From: Trichoplax adhaerens
Lineage: Eukaryota; Placozoa; Uniplacotomia; Trichoplacea; Trichoplacidae
Direction of reading: 5' to 3'
Assembly: GCF_000150275.1 (NCBI RefSeq)
Contig: NW_002060950.1
Coordinates: 918,106 to 982,105, forward strand
Length of the DNA: 64,000 bases
Of this stretch, positions 34,047 to 48,015 are shown piece by piece; within the stretch, counting starts at the first letter, position 1, and the number at the start of each line of letters is the position of its first letter. The notes beneath the pieces are model-generated. The model had not been told where the DNA came from. It worked only from the letters and a program-made list of their open reading frames with translations, and searched no databases. Position numbers and translations under genes: made by a program.

Positions 34047-36276
34047 ATGTATCCCATTTTAGAAGCCAATCGTTTAGCTGAAATGAACACTTGGTATGCT
34101 GTTCATTGCAATGGTCAATTACCAACGGCTCGTTTAGGCCATTCTTGTACTTCACTCCACTGCCATCCATCGCAGAGCCCAACAGTTGCCAAGGTAATAC
34201 TATTGGCTGGAGCGACAACGGAGAAACCTCTAGATGATGCTTTCATCTTTGATACAGGTAATTGGTCTATCCAACGTTTACACTTACAATTCAAACTCAA
34301 TATACTGCAGTCTTGAATCGCTCTCGATAGTGGATAGACAATCAGTAGCTTCAACATGGGATTGCGTTGAGTCGAGATTCAAACTCGTTGTCAGAAACAA
34401 GGATGGTATTTCATATCACTTTTTGCTATGGCTCTTTCTCGATTAGAGATAGTTCCTACTTTGATGATTCATTTAGATTGGAAGAACTCGTCTGCGATGC
34501 AATGCTTTAATCCATCAGGACGATTGAAAACATGCTTAAAAATGACTACGATAAGGCAATCAATGGTAGTGTAACATGGAAATGTCAAGATTGTAAGCGT
34601 TATTGATTGACGAGATGGGATTGATTGCGCATCATGTTATCCATCTTGATAGTCAGACGACTATTTTTGTGCTACTGCCGTCATATCATTCGTCAGCGCA
34701 TAATTAGGCTCTCTTGCTGCTCGTTCTATCATCAACTAGACATTTGCCATAGATATGTAGAGATAGTCCACAGCATGTTGCCGCAACGTCAACGAATCGA
34801 TAGCGCTATAACCTTCGTTTTGGTCCAATATCAAGTCAATACTAACTTGACATAATACTTCTATTTCGCTTTTCAGATTGCTTTACTTTTAAGCAGTTGT
34901 GTAACCAAAGCAATTTTACTCCGCGTTATGAGCATTTTTGTTGCTCTCATGGCAATGAATTACTCGTCTTTGGTGGTGCTAGTGCTAGCGATAACTATAA
35001 CGATACGTGGCTTTACAACCCAGGTTTGCAAAGAATAACATTCAAATGAATAAAAGTTATCTTAATATTAGCGTACAGATAGGATGCTACTCATATCATA
35101 ACAAATACTAAAAAATCCTACCCAATACATTGTTACTTAGAACTTGGTACTTGGAAGCGTATTGCGGCTAGCGGTCAATTGCCCGCACCTCGAACGGCTC
35201 GATATTGCGGTGGAATTGCCAACAATATTGTATATATATTTGGCGGTGGCATGAATGGCGCTGTTCCTGTAGCTGATCAAAAGCTGCATTTTTTACACTT
35301 AGGTTAGAATTGAGTTCAAATTTTTGCTTGTATATAGACACTCCATCTGCTGAATTCAGTTTTAATTCATTATCTCTATCATAAAAATTATTTATTATCG
35401 AATTGTGCCACAAGATGAAGCAAATAGTTCATGGAATGTACGTCAAGTAAATGGTAATGCCCCATTGTCGCGCCAAGGTCATACAGTCGCGGTAGTGGGT
35501 AATCAAATATTAATTTATGGAGGGATGACTAATGATGGCTTTCTAGATGATATGCACATGTTTGACATCGGTATGAAGAGAGTAATGACAGTACTAAACA
35601 TAAAATGCATTGAAAGCATTCATTGTGAGACAATTCTTGCGTCCTCTGTAGAAACCAACACCTGGAGTCAAATACAACCTTCAGGTGATATTCCTCCAGA
35701 GCGGGCTGCACACGCAGTAGCTGTATATGAAAATGATATGTATATATTTGGTGGAATGAATTCATCTGGAGCGCTGAATGATTTTTACGTATTTCAAACT
35801 AGTAAGTTGAAATTATTCTATTTTTAGAATAGTAGTAGTATTGACATAATGCAATTTACTCTAGTCATTAGAAAGATGTCTTATTTTCAAACTTGACTAG
35901 TACATATGCGCATTAAATATCGAGTGGTTCATAATCTTTGCTAAAACTGTTTTAGATCGACGAAAGTGGCGTAAAATTTCAGTGGAAGGCCAACAACCGT
36001 CTCCCAGACTAGACCATTCCATGTGCATTGCACGTTTGAAAAAACCAGACTCTACTACTGGTAAGCGGTTATAACCTTTGGTTTTTACTACCAACTTTGA
36101 TGATAAATCTTTACTCTCAAAAAATGTAACATAAGCACTTCTTTTATGCTTTGTTTATTTCATTTGTAGAAGTTGATAGCGTAGCAGGAGACGAACAAAT
36201 CTTATTGTTTATGTTTGGTGGTGTAAATACTATTGGAGAAATGCACGATGACTTTAAGGCCTATAGAATTCATTAA
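34047..36276 (+). CDS. RABEPK: RABEPK-like kelch-repeat protein (7 exons)
   Basis: Exons 34047-34257, 34877-35023, 35141-35302, 35415-35570, 35652-35801, 35956-36060 and 36170-36276 splice in frame (all phase 1) into 345 residues; human RABEPK has 372. The product is essentially one kelch beta-propeller. Repeats carry the double-glycine signature after a hydrophobic strand (LLVFGGA, VYIFGGG, ILIYGGM, MYIFGGM, LLFMFGGV) and the paired W residues (TWKRI, SWNVR, TWSQI, KWRKI). The opening WYAV...PTARLGHSCTSL block is typical of RABEPK (p40), which binds Rab9-GTP and acts in endosome-to-Golgi transport. The assignment to RABEPK rather than another stand-alone kelch protein rests on length and the N-terminal block. 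It converges with the EVC2-like gene 640 bp downstream. Confidence 0.83.
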
Positions 36277-36918
36277 CCGTAGTATAACAGGTCGTAAAAC
36301 ATTACTTTCTACTGTACTTTTTAACTAATTCAAGTTCGATTTATTTTCTACATTTTTTTGCCTTCTTTTACCGCTGATGATATTAGCTCTGTCATGAAAG
36401 TAACGAAATTAACGATGTAAATAATAATTAATTTTGGTGATTTTAAAAGTAGTATAATATGCTTTTAATTATGGAATAATAATCCGAAACTTGGACAACG
36501 TTGACAATAGCCAACTACGAAATTATTTTGTTATTAAAATTATATCAAACATTTATTTTAAATAAAATGGAATCTTGATCATTTTCGCTAAAGTAACATT
36601 TCTTTTATTGTTACGTGAAATAACTTAATATACCCAAAATGATGTGATTGATGTAAAAATAAATCATTATATTATGCGAAAAAGAATTAATAACCAAAGA
36701 GTTATAGGTCGCCAGCAAGGTTCAATCCATGTCATACAACATTTTCAAATTTATAAAAAAGGACATTTGATTGTCAACTATCGTTAACGCGTCAAAATAT
36801 GTTAGAATGAAATAGAATAATTAAAAATTTGGAATAATCCTGCTGGTTGTCTGCATTATTTCAAAGCGTTGTATTCTAACTGGAATTCTTACAAAATTAT
36901 ATAAATTCTTATTTAAAG
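36277..36918. other. Intergenic between convergent genes
   Basis: Contains the 3' ends of the plus-strand kelch gene and the minus-strand EVC2-like gene. Very AT-rich, with several AATAAA-like signals (near 36563 and 36660 on the plus strand). No gene or repeat seen. Confidence 0.5.
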
Positions 36919-39900
36919 CTATTGAAAGAAGTCGTCTACTGTAACATCGGCATTTTGATTGGAATCATTGTTGCTTCGGCTTTTATTGCTGCTCTTATGA
37001 CTTCGATTAGTTTCATTCAGGATCGGTTCAGTATCATCCATGCTATACTTTCTTTCTTTCGACGATTTTGCTCTCCTAAAAGATAAAGCCGTTCTTATCA
37101 ATTTCAAAATAATATCCTAATTGATATCAGTACGTGCCCCTTTTCACTCTTAATAAAACCGTGGACTAACTCATGAATCCAATCAAGTTCAAAATAACCT
37201 ACTTTTTCTCCTTTTTAGTTTTAGTAGAAGTTGGCCTGGGAAGATCGTCTTCCGGAAAGATACTATCATTGGTAGCATGTGACTTATATTCTCGATTTTC
37301 TCTAATTCTCTCCGCTAATGGCTTGGTTTTTTCAAATTTTGATGTACTAAAAGGAAATAATTTTAAAATTGAACTCAAATGAATTTGATGTAGATGAATG
37401 TAACTTAATATAGTATCTAATTAATTTCCCATATCGGAATTTGTATTCCCTTGATTACAATATAAACTAACTTGACCTCGTCAGCTAGCTACGACATTTT
37501 TCATACGTAATTGAACTCACATAAAATTTACATCCATCCAGATCTCAACTAAAGTACAGTTTATTTAACTGACGATGACAAAAAATTGTACGTTGATAAG
37601 TTATATTATTTACTTTTACTCTACAACAAAGCTGACAAAGTAAAATTGTCGAGATCATTATACAGTTAAAATGAAATTATTTTGAAGCCAAGTACAGGTA
37701 TGTGTAATAGGCAACGAATTACGATTAAAATTTGCTTCATTATTGTGTAGTATCATAATAGCTAAGTTAATGTACAACTTTATAATAGTATTATTGTAGA
37801 AAGTGCCCAGCGGCATCCATCTTTTGTATTAGCTTATATAAGACACCTACAAATGAGTAGATGTATCAATGTGATGAAATCTAAGCGATATTGTTAGGGT
37901 GAACTAATTCTGCTATTATAGTTATCAGGAGTTAATTAGCCCTGATTGCATTTAAATCATACTTTATGCTATTTTGTTGGCTAAGTTTACCAAAATGACA
38001 ACAAAGCCAATATCACAAATACTAGGTAGCAGACTAGCAATGGCATAATGGCTAACATAATTACAATGCTAGTTTAGTCGAAATAATGCAATGGTATATT
38101 CATATGCATCAATTCATCTATCCATTATGATTGTTATCCTTGTATAAGAGTAATGATTGGCTAAGCTAGTAGTTTATGGCAATGATGTATTACATATGTA
38201 TAAACACATCGCCTTGTCAGGTTATATTATACTTTTATTGGATAATTTTATCATATAAAGCTCTATCTCATTACTTATTTGATAAGCTATATTAACTGAG
38301 CTATACTTTTTTAATAATTTCTGATGGTGCTAGATTCGACGACCATAGCCTTGATATGCTACTAATATAGTTTCGATGTGGTTGATTCTTGGTTTAAAGG
38401 CGATAATAATTTGCTACATACGATGTACTTACATCAATTTGGTTTTTCCGTTTTTCTTCTTATTTTTAGCCTTGGGATTTTTATATTCAGAATCGTAGAT
38501 AACTTTGAGCATATTAGACAACTCTTCGCTGGTTTTTCTTGGGAAAAGCAATTTTAAGACTTCCATGAGTTCTTCTTGTTCAAATTTACCAAGTTTGACT
38601 AATGAACCAATTAATCTTAATTGTTGTTCTTCGACGGCTTTAAATTCTTTCAATCGAAATTCGCGGTTTAAGTCTTCTAGGCTTTGACGAATACGTACAT
38701 CCATGCTCTGCTTGTATTGCTCTAGTTCTTCGTTAAATTTAGCCTTTAACATTGCTCTTCTAACGTGCCAGGCAAATTTGTTACCTTCTGCTTTTGCTGC
38801 TTTCATTGTGTCCTTCAGTATAAAAAATGAGGTATTACTATAATTAGGTATATATTGAAACCACTTGATACACTAGAAGCTATAAAATATTGCTATAAGT
38901 CAGAGTGAATACTACAGTCACAATTAAATATACCATCTAGTAATATTATCAATATAATTTAACAATTAATAACAATTTCGAAATTAAATTATTTACGTCG
39001 TGTTCCCTTCTTATAGCGTTAATATTTTGCTCTCTCATTCTGCTTAATCGCTCTTCTAATAACTATAAAAAAATAAGTAATAATTTTATTACCAAGCTAA
39101 GTGATTACACTACTTTGTATATTATTATTGAGCATGTTTTAAATTAATAAATCACCCAAAGTATTACATAAATCCTTACCTTGGCTTGCTTTTCACGTTC
39201 TTGAGTCAATTTTTTGTTTAGTCGATCTACTCCCTAAATAGTTTAAGTATAATCACGCGTCATAAGACGTATTCCAAGATAGTGCAATATTATATAGCTC
39301 ATCTGATGCTAACTTCATTGTGTTTTTCGAAAATTTCTTGAGATCCAGAAGTATCTACAACTCCACGATCAGCAAGATCGTCGATCATATTTAACTATAG
39401 CCCAATTATAAATAAGTTCTATTAGCTATCGATCAGCATAGTACACGAGTAGTATTACATAGACGAAGATAAATTCATTTCCTAACTTGTGCACACCAAG
39501 CTTACCTGTAATTTAGCTAAAGTTTGCTGTTGGGATTCAATTACAGCAAGCTATGAATATAATAGTGCCATAAATTAGCATATCTTGCCTGCTATGATGC
39601 ATTAGTTCTGTTTTCATACTATATTATTTCAAGATAACCGAGAATGGAGTAGGTATACTATAGTAAATACTAGAGATCTGTGATACCTGTCTTGCTTTCT
39701 CCATTTGCAAAGATGCAACCATAGCGCCAAGTTTTTCCTCTTGTTCCATTAATGCTATTTCTCTTTGTTGGATCATTTCTTCTTGAATCTATATTGTAAA
39801 ATAAAAGCAACTCAGTTACAAGATACAATATTGCAAAAACGAATATTATATAAGTTCATTCAAATATAACTAACATCTTCTAGAACATCTTCTCCAAATT

Positions 39901-42900
39901 GTTCTGCAAGTTGTAGCATTTTTGTTTTCTCGCCGATTTCTTTCTGTATCATGTTGAAATCAACATCATCCGCTTTAGCATTTGCTTCGTTAACATCTTC
40001 AACTTCCTCTTCAATTTTATTTTGCATTTTCTACACGGTAACAATAGTTTTAGAATCCTTTTTATACGGGTTATAATTAGTATTCAGTTAGGATTTAGGG
40101 CATAAGAATAACGCATTGCTGGTATTAAATTCAGAGGGTGAAATTAATTATGGTAACTTTTGTCATGACTCTGTAAAGTAATTTTATGGCATTTTGATAT
40201 TTTCGTAACTACATAATTATACATTAAAATGAAATGACTGCGTTCTCATATTAATAGTCCTAGTCGAATCGATATCTTCCAGCTTCTAGCGGGTAATTTT
40301 ACGGTATGAGAATAACTTAGGAGATATAAAGCTGTAATGAAATTGCTATTTTTTTACTCTTGGTTCTAGTCAAATCAATATCTTGCAGCCTATAATCGAT
40401 AATTTTAATTACCTTTGTCTCTTTCCTAATCTTACGTTCGATTTTTTCAGTTTCACGATTCTTCCGATTTGAAAGCTTTTCTTGAATTAATCGTTTTTGG
40501 CGTAGTTTATTCAATGCCAAACTAATAAATGTTGATTTTATTAATATTAATTATATTATTCCTTCAATATCGCTATTCAACTCCAAATAGTGGAAATGAA
40601 AGGAGAGCTTTAGAGGTGTATATACTCGTATTAGGTTTATGCTTGCTTATTCACTTGCCTTGTTACAGGGCGATTTATAGTATGTAGCAAAACAGATAAT
40701 AGCAAGATAGCCTACAAGAAATTCTGCTTGTGTATACGGCAGTTCGAGCTAACGATTCTTATCCTACCTGTTAGAGATTTTAGCAGCTTGTTTATCATGT
40801 TCCTGAATTAATTTTTTCCTATCTTCTTGAGATAGAACTAGCTGGTTGTCTATAATTTGGCTATTAGAGTAAATATATATTGAATTCGATGTAATATGAA
40901 CAGTTTAATATCAAGAAAACAAGAGTCGATTAAATATTTTAAGTTTACTTGCACTAATATTCAAATAGAGGTATTATCGGATTTTCCAACTTACTTTACA
41001 AGTTTCTCTTCATGCTGTAAAGCGGACTCTTCAGCTTCAATTTCCTTTTGACGTCTTTCCTTCATTCTTTTTCTTGATTCTTTTAGTCGTTCCTACACAA
41101 GCATTAATAAAATAGATCAGCATGATAGTTGGCAACATTAAAATAATTTCATATCTACTGCTGAAATGTCTATTTACTTGTAATTGCTCTCGCTGTCGAT
41201 TTGATTCTTGTTCATATGCAGCTTGAGACTGTTCCAAATTATTAAAATAGTTGTTGAAAATTTGGCCTGAAGATTGCTCTAACGAACCAACTGGGATATT
41301 TTGAAATAAGTTATAAAAATCTCTTTAGTATAATCAATTACGTAAACAACATTATTTTTGTTTAATAACTTTAATTGCCAGTATACTAACCAGTTTTTTG
41401 TAAAGTTTTTACAAAATTATCAATATTTGCACGCATCTGCTTAATAATATCTAGCGATAGTTGTCGGAGGCTAGTTTGAACCTCTTCAATAGCCTAAAAT
41501 TAACAAGAAGAGTAGTACACTAATCAATTAAACTCATTCGATTCGTATAAGTATGGAATTTTTCAGTATATTTGTGCAGCATGGCATTGTATTACGTCCT
41601 ATTATTGCGTGACTCCATTGTGATCTCATTTAGACCATAATATACGTAAAATTAGACGAGATTACTGATATTGAGCAAAAATATGATAATCACTGAAATT
41701 CTTAATAAATTCAGTATTAGCGCATTTCTTTTTACCTTACTATCCATTTTGGCAACAACAATTTCCATTTCCTCTCGTTGATCATTAACCAGGGAACTCT
41801 TCTGTCTGATAAGCTGATCAATTGCTGTACAGTAAACACAGATAAGATATTAATAAAATGTTAACTCATATGCATATCAAGCAGTAATGCTGGCATGATC
41901 TTAAATTTTAACTGGTGAAATAATTTGCCGTATTTTTGATGAGGAAAGAACATAAAATTATGGAAAGTATGGAACGTCTATCTTACTTATTTTGCCGTTT
42001 TTTAGGTCGTCTTGCATATGTGAAAATTTTTCATCACGAAATTTTTTGTGCTCTTGGCTCTATAAGTTAACATGGAAATGAGAAGTTTAATTAATAGATT
42101 GCCTTAACATTATATTATCTGCTCTGAGCGTAGATTAATGTTATTGGCACCTTTAAATTCTAAAGTATAGCTATTAACTGTACAAATTATCGCTGTTATT
42201 ATGTAGAATGTTGTGATCTATACTAAGAGTCTTTTGCTTATTAGATATAGATGATCCAGCAGCAAATGAATTAATGAACGTAATTACTTAAAATCCTTTA
42301 ATGACATCAAGTTTAGTTAGGTTGTCACGAAGGCGCTTGGCTGCAATAAGTTTCATTAGCCAGCAACAACAATAACTAGAACTGCAGTTTCCTTTTAGCA
42401 GTTACTTATTCGTTATCGTAAATTTAGATTATTATTCTAAATGTACCTTATAGTAGAAAATTATATATGTAAATCGCGTAATTATTAGTTAATTACCATT
42501 TGCTTTAGTTGCTTCTTTTGTTCATCTGTTAAGCGTTTTTGTAAACTACGACACAGATTCGTTTGATCGCGTTTAAATCGCTCGAATAACGCATCTCCTT
42601 CTTTATCGATCTTAAATATCAATTTTTCAGCTTGAGAACTTGAAATTTTTTGTTGTCTACAGCAAAGGATTGAAATCAATTGTGAGAAAGTTGTAGATAG
42701 TATTTGTTGCAATAATTGCTGTTACTCTTATGCTACATTTCTCACTAATGTATGCAAATATCAGTGGGTTCAGTTTTGAAAGCTACACCTTGCGTATCAA
42801 GTAAGCAAGTTATGAAGTAGCTATTTCGACATATAATATGGAATACAACAGCAATATTATTAATCCATTCAGAAATATTTTAGCTAATTCTATAGCCAAC

Positions 42901-45900
42901 TTACTGTATTAATTCATCCATGTGTTCTTTTTGGAAATCAATCATGCTTCTAATATTTTCGTGCGTATGTTTTCTTTCATTACTCTAAAGTAATCATTTA
43001 AAGATGATAGAATTGAATTCTAACAGATACGTAACTCTATTTGGAGATTTAGACATTATCACTTCTAGTTTAACTTAAAATAGATTAACGTATAAATAGT
43101 AACAAAGTTATTTATGTTCACATATGTCTGAAATATTATACGTAATGATATTGAAACTAGATTAAAGAAGGAAATTCCTACCAGTTCTTCGATCATTGCG
43201 CGTCGAGCTGATAATCGCTCTTCTAATACCATTCTCTGTCTAGCTACTTCTTCATTAAATATTTCCTCGTTAGCTCGAATATTTTCACTATGCTGCCTGA
43301 CTAGTTTATCAGCGTAGTCGGAGTTTATGTTATATTCTGCGATTAAATCGTTTAGCGTAATTTGTAACAGTTCTTTCAGCTCCAGCTTCTTATGAACCGC
43401 ACTTTCCTGTAACAAATTTATTATCTACTGTCAGAGAATATGCAATCCGTAACACACAAACGATAGTAGCATTTTATTTGTTATTATCAAGTATTACGGT
43501 ATGATGTATTAGATATCGACGATTTTTATATAATGATTTGGATTACTATTATACCTGCAGCCAAGCAAATACTATACAAATTATCAGAAGATATATCGAT
43601 GTTAATACCTTATCCAATAATTATAATTTTATACAGGTGATTATAAAATTAATTGTATTCTGCTTTTAGAGTCGAAACTTGATGCAATTTATAAGCTAGT
43701 TTCTTATTATTACATGGAGCTACAGCTAGATTAATGGCCAATAATCATTATCTTACTTTGCGCCTGTTCTCTTTAAGCTCTTCATTTTCTAAAGTAATTT
43801 CGTGCATTAAATCTTTCATTTCCAAACGATGCTGATCTTCCATCATTTCTAATAAATTTTTCTGTTTCTATATTAGATTGAGATTAATTGAAGTACGGAT
43901 TAGTTCTATTGTTGTCAAAAAGTACAAAGACAGATTATTTTTTACATAGAACGTTCTAATATTATAACATAAAGTGCTTCCTACACTATAAATATATATA
44001 TATTTATTATCAAAATATTCAATTAAATAGCTGAGTAGGCTATTTACAACGTCTAATAAGAGGTTTGAGATAAATCCGATGGTACCTTTTGTGCCATAGA
44101 TTTTACTCGCTCTCTAACATCCTGACTTTGTCGAAGTTGCTCTTCTTCCAACTTTTTAATTCTTGCCTAATGTATCGATAATATACACGTATACTTCGTA
44201 AATAAATATTTCTTAACTTAAAGTTTCAAATAATATCAAATTCTAGTCTAAAATCTGTACTTATTTTAAACTGACCTGATTCTTGAGGTTTAGATCCTCG
44301 ATAATGGAATTCATGTCTTTTATTGAATTTCTATATAAATCCCCTGAAACTTTATCCAAAGATTCATGGAAATCTTTGGAAATCTAGGCATATATTATTA
44401 AAAATTTTAATTATGAGTCCAGAGAATAGATTTCAAATATAATAGGTATCATTAAAATTCTATTAGACTGTGCTATCGCATTACAAATTCATACCTTTTT
44501 CTTGTCCTCGGGCCTGATTTCACCATTTCTTTCTATGTCATCAATCAATTCCGTAAAACTTCCAACTAATAATTCCTCGTATTGTTGTTCCATTTCGGCG
44601 TCAAATTGCAATGATATGGTTATATCAAGACTATAATTCAATAGCAGATAGAAATGAATGCCATCCAATGCAAGAAAAATATATATCGAAAAGTAAACAT
44701 TTTATCTAGTTGATCATTACATATCCAGTTCTAATTTTGCTTCTTTTTCGCTATGAATTCCAAGAATAGTAGAAATACTTTCCACAGGCGATATACTGTT
44801 AATAGTGATAGGAAGGTATAATTAATTTGATGGATTTGTTATAATATATCAAGATCGTATTATCATTTGTGTGATAATCTTGTATTATTTCTTAAAACAG
44901 ACTACTAATGAAGCTTGCCTTTTCATTTGATATAGTGTTGGAACTGGCTTAGCAGAATCTTGAGGTCTAATGGGGCTGCGATTGAATATCGTTGGCATTA
45001 AATTACGCACACCGCCGCCACTAGTTGTATCGTGATAATTGTCGTGCTGTTGTAAATTAAAAGTTTAGGAAGAACAAGTTTTTAGTTTATGTGCTTATGT
45101 GATTTTTTCTAACCTACAAGTTGATTGGATAATTGAAACGAAGAATAAAGGCAATATGTAGGCAAGATTTAGATCAATATATATATACTAAACTTACTGC
45201 AAAAGATGAGGTGGTTGGCGAGACTCGATTTTTTTTCCGAATAATAATATTATCGTAATTTTTGTGATCTGTATAGACATATCCGAAACCCATAAAAACG
45301 ACGATAAAGATACCGCCAATAACACCAAAAACTCCTGCTAGGATTGATTGTGTATTATTATACTAGAAATAGTAAAAGATTAGGATGATGAGATAAATTA
45401 CGTAAATTTGAGCAATTTCTATTATAAAGTGATCCATATTGACTACTAACGATCGTTCGGGTATAATAGTCAAGGGATATGCAACCGCGGTTTTTCGCAG
45501 TATTTGCCGATGTAGAAGCACTGTTATGATTCTGAGATAAAATAATAAAGGCGAAGAAATGCATCAGCCATAATGAATTACTTTTAGCTAAGATATCAGT
45601 ATTCTTTACTATATAGTACAAATAGTACGAAATTATTAAGATTGATGCAATTACCGATGTCGTTGATGAATAAGGTATTGGGATGGAACTTGGTAAAGTG
45701 TTAAATTCGACTTTTGTGTCAGATGTAAAATTAGTTGGTGCAGACTATAGGAGTATAAACATATATATATTAACATTATTTAGAATTACCGTTGCTAATT
45801 GTCAGTCTTAACATATGCAATTGTAATGATATTTTAAAAATTTTTTTCTTTTCATGCCATTTTACAATAAAAGTTAACAAGAAGTTCACGTACATACAAT

Positions 45901-48015
45901 ACAGATAGCTTACCTGAGGTGTAGACTGAATTAAAGCTCGATAAGAGACGGTATAATTCATTCCAACTATGCATATAATAAGATATTTCAAAGCATGGAA
46001 TGAGTGATAAAATAAGACAGATATTCATAAAGGTTATTTTATCTTAGCATTATACTACTCCCCAAAAAAGGTAAACAAAATCTTATCGTAAGGAATAAAA
46101 ACATTATATGAGCATCCTTTAGGATAAATTACGGATAAAACATGGTGAAATCATGATATTTCGATTTTACTTACAATTCAAAACTGGTATAGAAATGTTA
46201 GTTATTAAGAATCGTCCACGCTGAATAACTGAAAAGTATGTAGTCGGTATCTGAGGAATAAATCCTGGACTAACCGATGTATCCAGTGTATCAAATATCG
46301 TCACATTATATGCCAAAGCTGTTGATGAAATTTTATGCGAAACAATAATTTTGAAATTGACAGAAGCTTGCAAATTGGTTTCTTCCGCCTATTTTACAAG
46401 AACAAATAATTAAAATGGAAACTACATATACCACCTAGTATAAGTTAGAAAGAAAAATGTCCATAACATGGAACAATCATTTTAGCGCTCATCATACCTT
46501 AGCCTCCTTCCAGACTTTTAAAATTGGTCGGACTAAATCTAGGATTATTGATTGATCAAAAGTTGCTCTATCTATGTTATTATAAGTTGGGCGAAACCAG
46601 AGATTGCAGCGTTCTCTGGGTACTGGAATGGCATTATACGGTGAAGTATGTAGAAAAAGAAACTGTATTGGGAAAAAAGAAAAAGCAATAGCGTTTATGG
46701 CAATAATATGAGGTAATAGAAAAAGAGTTTTACAGCTACAGATAATGACAAATCATGATAATTAGCTAGTATGATGATAAGATTGCTAAATGACCGGTCG
46801 TGAGGCTAACCTCGAGATCGACGGTAGTCATGGTAGAATTGGCATTTGGTGAAAATTCTACGTCTCCCATATTGATAAAAAATGAAGTTGTAGAGGTAGA
46901 ATAATCGAGTGAATTACTGAGGCCAGTTAATGTAAGTGATTGTTTATTGACGTTGGATGATAGATGATAGGTGACGGAGGGTTTTGGCGGAGCATAAAAT
47001 TGAGTTAACGAAAGAGCAGGTACATTGTTTGGATTGATACCAATAGCGTCTGTAATAATAGCATAGATAATGTTACATTTCAAGATTGTGCAATACTCTT
47101 GACTGTCTGTACGAATTAAAACGCTGTTAATCAGGATATATTTGTTTAGATTGAGTTAATTATTTACCAACGACTTACCAATATTGAAGATAATGTGATT
47201 TCTGCCTCTAGGTAATTGAATTGGTACGACAACTTTAAGGGTTTCGCCTTCAGTCAGGTTATTTAGAAGGGTAGCAGGCCAGTTTAAAGTTGGATAAGTT
47301 ATTGGGTTTTGAATTGTAATTCCAGCCATTCTAATACTGGTAGTATTTGATATTGTTTTCATATTACCGTCTAGTTTAATCAGGGGAGAAAAATTACGAA
47401 TTTAAAATCATATAGCGTATTCTTATCTATTCTTAATTGATATTCATTTATCTCTCATTTTCTAGTTATCATCAAAGCGCTTTCAACAAGTAACATATTT
47501 ATTTTTTCATATTTTATTGGCAAAATGAGAAGAAAAAAACATCGGTATAGTGGCTTACCGTCGTCAGTGTAATTAGCTGAGACTGTAAAATAAATATATC
47601 GTCGTTGTTTGACATTATTATCCACGGTGAAATCTGCTTCAAATTGAATATCGAATTTAGCGTTTAAAAATTCAACAACAGCTCCGTCGTAAAAAGTTTG
47701 TGATGCTAATGTTGTATAGTTGTCAGTAGGAGATTCAGCATAAGAATAAGAGCTGGGCAAGCGATTTTGCATACCACTGATAGAACCATAAAGCGTGACA
47801 TTACTTGTACTCGTTGGGTTTATAAATTTATTGGTTAAGTTATAAATCAATGTTAACTTTGAACCCACAGTAGGAATAGGATCATTGGATTTAATAGCCA
47901 ATATTAAGTGAAAGGGTTGACCAGTGGAATTGTCGTTATCCGCATTCACAAGACTCCAATTACAAATACTAACCAGGAGTAAAAAATAAACTAAGTTACC
48001 ACCATCAATGGCCAT
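36919..48015 (-). CDS. EVC2: EVC2/limbin-like single-pass ciliary membrane protein (about 33 exons)
   Basis: Exons read right to left from ATG 48015: 47559-48015, 47179-47370, then about 46812-47055, 46498-46665, 46170-46390, 45914-45968, 45655-45750, 45200-45365 (TM), then some 25 short exons to 38997-39062, 38433-38812, 37203-37346 and 36919-37075 (TAG). Estimated product about 1,500 residues; human EVC2 is about 1,300. Order: signal peptide (VYFLLLVSICNWSLVNA); about 450 extracellular residues with many N-x-S/T sites and beta-rich segments; one transmembrane helix (ILAGVFGVIGGIFIVVFMGF) followed by a basic stop-transfer; then more than 800 residues of charged heptad-rich coiled coil; finally a lysine- and serine-rich tail ending DDFFQ. 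This is the architecture of EVC2/limbin, which with EVC forms a complex at the ciliary base that promotes Smoothened signalling. Conservation is architectural rather than by motif, so a different signal-TM-coiled-coil family remains possible. Confidence 0.7.

Noticed and set aside
34115-35765. Minus-strand frames across the kelch gene
   Set aside because: Antisense of real exons, which splice in phase on the plus strand.
36919-37107. Stand-alone 62-residue protein
   Set aside because: It is the last exon of the EVC2-like gene: acceptor 'tcttttag' and phase fit the preceding exon.
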